Positions 57,049-64,000 of a stretch of 64,000 nt of DNA are shown here, piece by piece. Source of the stretch: Rhizophagus clarus (Eukaryota; Glomeromycota; Glomeromycetes; Glomerales; Glomeraceae); contig BLAL01000063.1 in the NCBI GenBank assembly GCA_015698045.1, forward strand, positions 62,001-126,000. Direction: 5' to 3'. Position 1 is the first letter of the stretch. Each line of letters starts with the position of its first letter. The notes below the pieces were generated by a model that had not been told where the DNA came from, made no database searches, and saw only the letters and a program-made list of their open reading frames with translations. A program made the translations under genes and the position numbers.

Positions 57049-58693
57049 CTTGTTTATTTTTCAATAAAAATATTTGTAAAATTTGTATTATAAAATTATT
57101 GAGATGAAAAGTAATATCGTTTATTTTAGGCTGATATAGTTTTAACTTTGCCACGAGTTCTTTCTTGCAGATTTTTATAGGTTTATTGTCACTTTGTTAG
57201 TATTTACAAATTTGGCATATATATATAATTAAACGTCATATATTATTTGTTTACGGTAATGGCGTTTACCGAAATAGTTCTCTTTTAAAATAAATAGAAT
57301 ATTGGAATAATGTTTTAGAATATACATATTAGCAGAAGAATTCTCCAAAGTATTCCTGATTTATTACATAATAACGTTAATTTTTGTAATTAATGTTGAG
57401 TAAAACTCCGCGCATAGAACGAAATTAAATTTTGGTCAAGATCTTCATATTGTTTACAAATAAATAGCTGCGCGTTAAAAGCTGCGTGACTGCGCCAACG
57501 GCTTTTTGGCCAATCATTATCTTCCTTCACAAAAATTCAGCATTAAATCGGAAATTCTATTATTAGTACTTTCATCGAGCTGAAAGACTTCCTTTGGAGC
57601 TCTAACCTAAAATGTTTATAGTAAGATTTATAAATTATCACATTTATTCTTTCACATTCCATAGATTCAGTATTGTATTTTTCTAATCTCCCATTGCTAT
57701 TTTTTCCAAAAACTTCTAGTATTATATGATATCATTCAAGTTTTGAAACCTGGTTGAAATCTATTCTGACTAGACGGAAAAGGAACAAATTACCTACCAA
57801 ATCTTCAGACTACTTTAATTAGTTAGTACGTATTGAAATGTATGCGTTAAAGGAAGGAACTCAGAAAATCTCCGTTGTTTATAAAATTGTTGATTGATAA
57901 AAAAGTGTGGTACAAAAATTTAAATAATTATGTTTACACCTCTCTAAATTTAATTGGTTAGAACACACGTTTTTTCTTGTTAGAAAATCAAATATACATA
58001 TATATATATTCATTTTTGTCTCATGTTCCAAATCTTTTTTTGCTGAACTTGACCAAGATCAAAATTTCTATAAGAGAAAATGATATAAGTATAGATTACG
58101 AAAATAAATTAAATTTACTATTTATAAGAAAAAGAATATGTGAGTGGATAACAAAAAGCAGCATATTATTTATTTGCATATATTGTAACACCGTATAATG
58201 TGTTCCTGTCAAACGCGTACGATTTCACATCATTAATTGTGTCTTAAATCAATTTCATGAAGTTTTTTTTTTTAACTCGAATGAGTTTAATCTGTTTAAA
58301 GCTAGTTCCAGTAGTTTCTGCTTCAAGTGTTTGAGCGGTGCCTGAGCAAATTTTATGTTCCTGAAGCCTCGGTACTAAGAGAACTACGAGGTGCAGTTAT
58401 TTGAACTTACTCGTCAGATGATTCCTCAATTGTTTACCTAACATACCCCCTAAATTTAACACGTGGGGAAATTCTGTAATCGTACATATAATGAAAATCT
58501 TGTACCAAATTTTAAGACTTCTGCTTTTAGATGAAATTTCAGATCTTATTGGTTATTTCCCAAATTTTCATTCCTTTTTCACATTAAAGAATGTGTTTGT
58601 GCAGTGGCTGAATTTCCAAATAAAACATGTTAATATATTTATATAAAAGAACAAAATTTCTTATAATGAGAACAATAAAAATTTTTACTCACT
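57049..58693. other. Divergent intergenic region upstream of GDE1-like and F-box genes
   Basis: 1.6 kb between the F-box start (-) and the SPX gene start (+). AT-rich with a (TA)n run near 57997-58010. Promoters for both genes must lie here, but no specific site is recognised. Confidence 0.5.
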
Positions 58694-61600
58694 ATGAAGT
58701 TTGGAAAGACTTTGTTAAGAAATCAAATTCCAGAATGGTCAAGGTAGAATATAAATCAGTTATTAATATTGTTAACAATCCGCGTTTATCTTTTAAGATC
58801 TTTCATTTTTATTAAAAACTGTTACGTATTTTATTTTTATTATTAGGAATTATATTTCTTATAAAGCATTAAAAAAGCTCATAAAGAATGCTGTTAAAGC
58901 GGATGAAACGACTGCTGATGATTTTACAATAGGTATTCTTTTATATTTTACATGTTCCTTCTTTAATAATCATTTTGATTTTAACAATAATCACCTTCGA
59001 TTAGCTTTCTTTTACGAAGTTGACCGTGAACTCGAAAAAGTTGACAACTTTTTCTTGTATAAATATTCTGAAATGGAACGTCGGTTAAGAACTTTGTCGG
59101 AAAAATATCGGTGTTTTCATGTTTCTGCTCCAAATAGTCCATCTATCAATTTTAACTCATTTGATAATGGAATCAATGTACCTGGGACAAGCGCATATAT
59201 TGATTCTAATCTTGATCCATATGCTGATAAAGAATTCTTGGCTGTGATAAGGGAAACAAAAGATCAAATTCACAAAATTATTCATTTTGCTGATATAAAT
59301 AAAAAAGGATTTGTCAAAATTCTAAAAAAGTAAGAAATATTCAAACGATATATTGTATTTTATTCTGTTTGTTAAGATTTAACCTTTTTTTTTTTTTGGT
59401 TTGTAGATTTGAAAAGAAACTGGGAAGACAGGTTAAAGATCGTTATTTAGAAACAAAGGTTTGTTATTATCATTATTCGAAGATAAGGACGAGAATTCGG
59501 AACTACAAAATAAACAATTAGCATACAACATGAACGTTATTAAAATTCTTTTGTTAGAGGAATGGAATTTCTAATTTCACTTACGAACCTTTGAATCTGA
59601 CATATATTTTATTATGTCATTTGTAGGTAAATATACTTCCGTTTTCATCGAGCTCATTATTTACTGAAATGTTGGATTCCATTGAACGTTGGATCCAAGA
59701 AGTTCATCATCGAGTGACAGACTATGAACAAAATGTTCAACAAGATAACGAATTCACGACAAAAGCTCGTCTTCGTCGAATAAATTTGACCAAAGAACAA
59801 GATAGAATATTATCGAATTCGATTGCTGATGATGATGCAGAAGCCCTTAAAGATTTGATAAATCAACTATCATCGGACTTAAACAATAAAAGGGATCCAA
59901 ATATATCATCTATTCAAACTTTACCTATAAAAAAGGTATATATATATATTTTTTTTTTTTATATATATATGGTTTCACATTATAATTTTTAATAATATTT
60001 TCTTATTACCCTTACTAGACTTTAACATCGATGCTTTACAAAGCATGTAATTTTCGAGCTATGAAATGTATAAAATTGCTTCTCAATTCTGGAGCCAGTA
60101 TACACGATGACGAGAATATCAATGAACGTTCATTAATTCATAAATTAGTGATTTATGGTGGCGAATTACCGAAAGATGAATCTTCACCTTCGGCAACACC
60201 ACATAATTCCTCGATGAATAGCAACTTTATTAGTTTAGAAGGATCACAAATTACATATTTTGCTACAGCATTTCAAACTCAAAAAGATTCCAAAAATATC
60301 CGTTTCAACACAAATAATGATAGTGAAGATATAAGTTTATTATCCTGGATACTTGAAAATATTCCCCAAACAGAATATTCAAAGGTTTCATTTAAAGATG
60401 CTTTTGGTAGAAAACCTTTGCATTATGCTGCCGTTAAAGGATTTGAAAAATCCACCAAAATACTTTTAGAATTTTTGATTAGAACCGGACAATACTCTTT
60501 ACAACAAGGATTCAATGATCCTTCCTGGTTCGATAATGATGGGTTTACACCGCTACTTTATGCGGTCTTATGTGGGCATACTTCGGTGGTGAATTGTATT
60601 ATTAAAGTGGGCAATATAAAAAATGTCGATACTATGAGCTACGGTATGTAAGAACAATAAAAATAATAGAATACAAGCTTTTCGTACTCAAATTTATCAA
60701 TCATTTATTTTAGTCGATGATTTGTCTCCGGCCACCACCGTTAATCCTGCTTTACCATATAGTATTTCACGTAGTCATACTCAGACTCCGCTTGCTATAG
60801 CTTGTAAATTTGGTCACACTATAACGGCAAAACTTTTACTCGCGTATGGTGCAGATCCTGATATCCAGGATGAAGAGGGGGAAACTCCGTTACATTTGGC
60901 TACTCGTAATGGATTTGATGATTGTGTGAAATTGTTGGTTGGATTAGATGATCATACAGAAGAACATGCTGATGATATCAAAATTATTCTCGAATCCCGC
61001 AGATCTAATTTAAAAAAAGCCAATACAGAAATCAAAGAAAAATTTTATGGATGGACTCCTTTATTCTTAGCAGGTAGGATATATTTATAATTTGGAAAAT
61101 TAGTTCATAGTAACAACAACAAAAAAAAAATATATTAATCGATTTAATATTTAAATAGCTGTAGAAGGTCATATTGCATGCGTCAAAGTATTGATACAAG
61201 CAGGTGCTAATCCTGATGTAAAGGATAACTCTGGTTGGACTCCACATATACACGCAGTGTTTCGAGGATATAATGCGGTGAAAGAATTTTTGCGTCCTCT
61301 AACCGCGTTTGTAGAACCTAGGCCACTTTTTTCTACGATAACGAATACAGAGACTAGTAGTGATAATTCAAAATCTTTTAATAAACCTGAAGGGGCGTCA
61401 GCTGAATTGGCTTATGGCCATAAATATTTACAAGATCAATCTTTGATTATTGTAACGCTTGGAAATACCGACATGCGCGAAAATGTTAATCCCGTAGACC
61501 TTTATAATACCAAGATTCCATCCACATCTATTCCGTTGAATTCAGTTTCACTTATTGTTTCTGCTGAGAATGCTACTGGAGAACCAGCAATTATTGATCT

Positions 61601-63077
61601 TCCAATCAACAACAAATTCTCCATTGATCCAATCATGTTTTATACAGATGATATAAAAAAAGTTATTTTGACTTTCGATATCGCACCCACTTATGGGACA
61701 TATGAGGCAAAAAAACAATTTATTGGACGTGCAACTGCATTGATTTCTTCCGTAAAAACTTCTTCGGGACCACACAGTTCCTTAATGGGTTCTGTTACTG
61801 TTCCAATTCTTAGCAAGGATTCATTAGACGTAATTGGAAGAGTAGTTTTTGAGTTTTTAGTTATAAACCCTTTCAAACACGAAAAGCTTGCCGTTGGTAG
61901 TAAGCACACGTACTGGACTTCCACAAAAGTTATTGGGCATCGCGGATTTGGTATGAATCGGGCGGAGACTCCTAACTTGCAAATAGGGGAAAATACACTC
62001 ATTAGCTTCATTACGGCTGCATCACTTGGAGCAGAGTATGTTGAATTTGATATTCAGCTTACTAAAGATCATGTTCCAGTTATTTATCATGACTGGACTA
62101 TCACCGAAACCGGATATGATATTCCAATTCACGCCATTACTCTTCATCAATTCCTGGAAATCAATAAACGACGATTTGTTCCTGAAAAATTTTTGGTACG
62201 AGAACATGATATCCGTAAAGAATTCCTACGTCCCACCACTAATGATGGTACAAATCAACAAAATGGCAATCGTGAAAAAAAGAGAAGGTCTAATAGTTTA
62301 CCTGTTAATACTTACATTCATTCAGAAAAGAAAGAAGGGAAATTAAAAGGAAATAGTGATGGTACCATTCAGGGACCTTTTGTGACTTTAATAGAAACAT
62401 TTAAGGTAAATTGAAATAATTTATAACAATCTCAACGCATATTTAATATTACAACCTCATAGTTTTTTTTTTATTATTTGATAGCACGTACCGATTCATA
62501 TCGGGTTTAATATTGAAGTTAAATATCCGATGATAGACGAGGCAGAAGCGGATGGTCTACCGGCATATTACACCGAATTAAACCTTTTTGTGGACACAAT
62601 TCTTCAGTGTGTTTATGATCACGCTCAAGAGAAACGTAATGTTATATTTTCATCATTCCATCCTGATATATGCCTAATGTTGGCCTTTAAACAACCGAAT
62701 TATCCAGTATTTTTCTTAACGGATTGTGGAGAGGAAACAATGGCGGATGGAAGATGCAATTCTCTTCAAATGGCAATAAGATTTGCAAAATTTGCAAATT
62801 TATTAGGAATAGTAGCTAAAAGTGTCTCTATTATTGAGGCGCCAATATTAGTAAAGGCAGTTAAAGAAACGGGGCTATTGCTCTTTACTTATGGGTCCAT
62901 GAATAATAATGTAGACAATGCACGGTTGCAAAGAAAAGCTGGTGTAGATGCTGTCATTGTGGTACGTATATTTTATAAATTTATAAAATTATTTTTCTAA
63001 ACGAGATAAAGAGATCAATTGGTTTTTTATAGGATTCAGTATTAGCTGTAAGAAAAGGTCTTCAACAAAATGATTGA
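58694..63077 (+). CDS. GDE1: SPX-ankyrin-GDPD protein, Gde1-like (1191 aa, ten exons)
   Basis: Exons: 58694-58743, 58847-58932, 59005-59329, 59407-59458, 59627-59935, 60019-60643, 60714-61073, 61159-62405, 62485-62961 and 63033-63077; all junctions are GT...AG and keep one 1192-codon frame. N-terminus MKFGKTLLRNQIPEWSRNYI, ALKKLIKN and GFVKILKKFEKKLG is an SPX domain, which binds inositol pyrophosphates/phosphate. Ankyrin repeats span about 277-650 (TPLAIACKFGHTITAKLLLA, DEEGETPLHLATRNG). The GDPD domain starts near 858 (IGHRG) and keeps H863, R864, E880, E898, D900 and H913, so hydrolysis of glycerophosphodiesters such as glycerophosphocholine is likely. That favours yeast Gde1 (1223 aa) over Pho81, whose GDPD region is degenerate. 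Likely role: phosphate-responsive release of glycerol-3-phosphate. Confidence 0.93.
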
Positions 63078-63205
63078 TTAAGAAATGTGTACTTCAACAC
63101 AACGATTGATTTCGACAAAGTGATTGATTAAGAAATTGGCTTCAATACAACGATTGATTTCGACAAAGTGATTGATTGAGAAATGGGCTTCAACACAACG
63201 ATTGA
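63050..63205. repeat. ~50-bp tandem repeat overlapping the GDE1-like stop codon
   Basis: Three units alternating ACAA-GATTGATT, TCGACAAAGTGATTGATT and GAAATGGGCTTCAA; the first unit includes the final codons and TGA (63075-63077) and the rest lies in the 3' flank. Confidence 0.85.
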
Positions 63206-63682
63206 TTCAAAAGAAAAATCAATCAAAATATATGTACATAATTAACACAATTGATGTAAATTAAAAATGTAATTATTTTGTACATTTATTTATATTTATC
63301 CCTTCCTTACTTTTCTATAATAGTTTTGATTTTGATTTTATGATAATATTTTAATGGTCTTTTTTTTTTTTTTTAAGTATCCTTTTGTATTATCAAATTG
63401 AGTCATTTGTCAAATTATGTAATTTAATAAAATTAGAATTAGTATTAAATTTATCGTTTAAGTCTAGATCCAACTTTAAACATTTTCCCGATCGAATAAA
63501 CACGTGACAAACCAATATAATTAATTGATTACATGAAATATCACCAATAAAAAGGAATAATTTTCGTGTAACTGATAATCGATTTTTATTGGTATTTTTA
63601 AAATAAATTATTTTGAAAAACAAAAAAAAGATAATATTCGCGCTTTTTATTTATTCTTTCTTTCAAATTTTCTTTTCTTTTC

Positions 63683-63729
<47 letters not shown>

Positions 63730-63743
63730 TTTAATTTTCAATA
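63206..63743. other. Intergenic, promoter side of the right-edge F-box gene
   Basis: AT-rich. Ends in a T-run of 14 (63683-63696) joined to an A-run of 29 (63697-63725) about 18 bp before the F-box ATG. Homopolymer A-runs also precede the transposase ATG at 31714. Confidence 0.6.
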
Positions 63744-64000
63744 ATGGCATCAATAACATTACCTGTAGAATGTCTTACAATTATATTTGAACAATTGAGT
63801 TACGAAAAATTAGGAGTGAAAAATTACAGTTTTACTCTATTACATTCATGTATTTTAGTAAATAAAATATGGTGTGCCACCGCTATTCCAATACTTTGGA
63901 GAAATCCATGGAATTGGTTAATAGAAGGATTATATTTAAATAGGTTAACATTATTAACAGCAACATTTATATCATGTTTACCTAAAGAAATTAAAAACAT
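63744..64000 (+). CDS. F-box protein, N-terminal part (runs off right edge)
   Basis: ATG at 63744 and an open frame to the edge (85 full codons). LPVECLTIIFEQLSYEKLG followed by SCILVNKIWCATAIPILWRNPW is an F-box. A later FISCLPKEIKN matches the CLP-x-(E/G)-SK position of the other two F-box proteins, so all three in the window belong to one expanded family. The loop between the F-box helices is longer here (VKNYSFTLLH). Function as an SCF substrate receptor is family knowledge; the rest of the gene lies outside the window. Confidence 0.85.
   Translation, partial: MASITLPVECLTIIFEQLSYEKLGVKNYSFTLLHSCILVNKIWCATAIPILWRNPWNWLIEGLYLNRLTLLTATFISCLPKEIKN

Noticed and set aside
58627..58815. 62-codon frame over the first GDE1 exon
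   Set aside because: Out of frame with the SPX start MKFGK; the splice-consistent ATG is at 58694.

Overview
The window looks like nuclear DNA of a very AT-rich, transposon-rich fungus, most likely an arbuscular mycorrhizal fungus of the Rhizophagus type (Glomeromycotina). Reasons: introns are short (about 48-185 nt) with GT...AG ends, there are three paralogous F-box genes, a Gde1-type SPX-ankyrin-GDPD gene, and long AT-only or purine-only stretches between genes. The species is inferred, not proven.

Layout. 1-7.4 kb: 5' end of an F-box gene (-), a seven-finger C2H2 zinc-finger gene (-) and two small candidate genes (+). 8.4-15.7 kb: two decayed copies of one unrecognised spliced gene family (8435-9690 - and 11311-12215 +, the second split by a 250-bp MITE), an orphan exon, and a Cys-rich secreted-protein gene with one in-frame TGA. 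16-26 kb: a nest of non-autonomous elements, a tandem array of ~105-120-bp units and a purine-rich minisatellite region. 26679-39034: a 12.36-kb CACTA (EnSpm/CMC) DNA transposon with matching termini and a 3-bp TAC target duplication. It carries two divergent spliced genes, a tnp2-type transposase (-) and an Arg/Ser- and Asp-rich accessory protein (+), and is itself hit by two 8-bp-TSD elements. 39-53 kb: more repeats, including a second, CpG-depleted copy of the hAT-type MITE and a Mutator-like element with purine minisatellites. 53.8-64 kb: the gene-rich end, with a 307-aa Cys/His-module gene (+), a complete F-box gene (-), a ten-exon GDE1-like gene (+) and the start of another F-box gene (+).

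Main host function. The GDE1-like protein joins a phosphate/inositol-pyrophosphate-sensing SPX domain to ankyrin repeats and a GDPD domain that keeps its catalytic residues, which suggests phosphate-regulated breakdown of glycerophosphodiesters. The F-box proteins would be substrate receptors of SCF ubiquitin ligases.

The most noteworthy structures are the nested, nearly intact CACTA element and its repeated termini, the paired young and old copies of repeats that differ mainly by CpG to TpG/CpA changes, and two elements that share a terminal layout and both carry kilobase-scale purine-only tandem repeats. No RNA gene, CRISPR array or centromere-type satellite was recognised.
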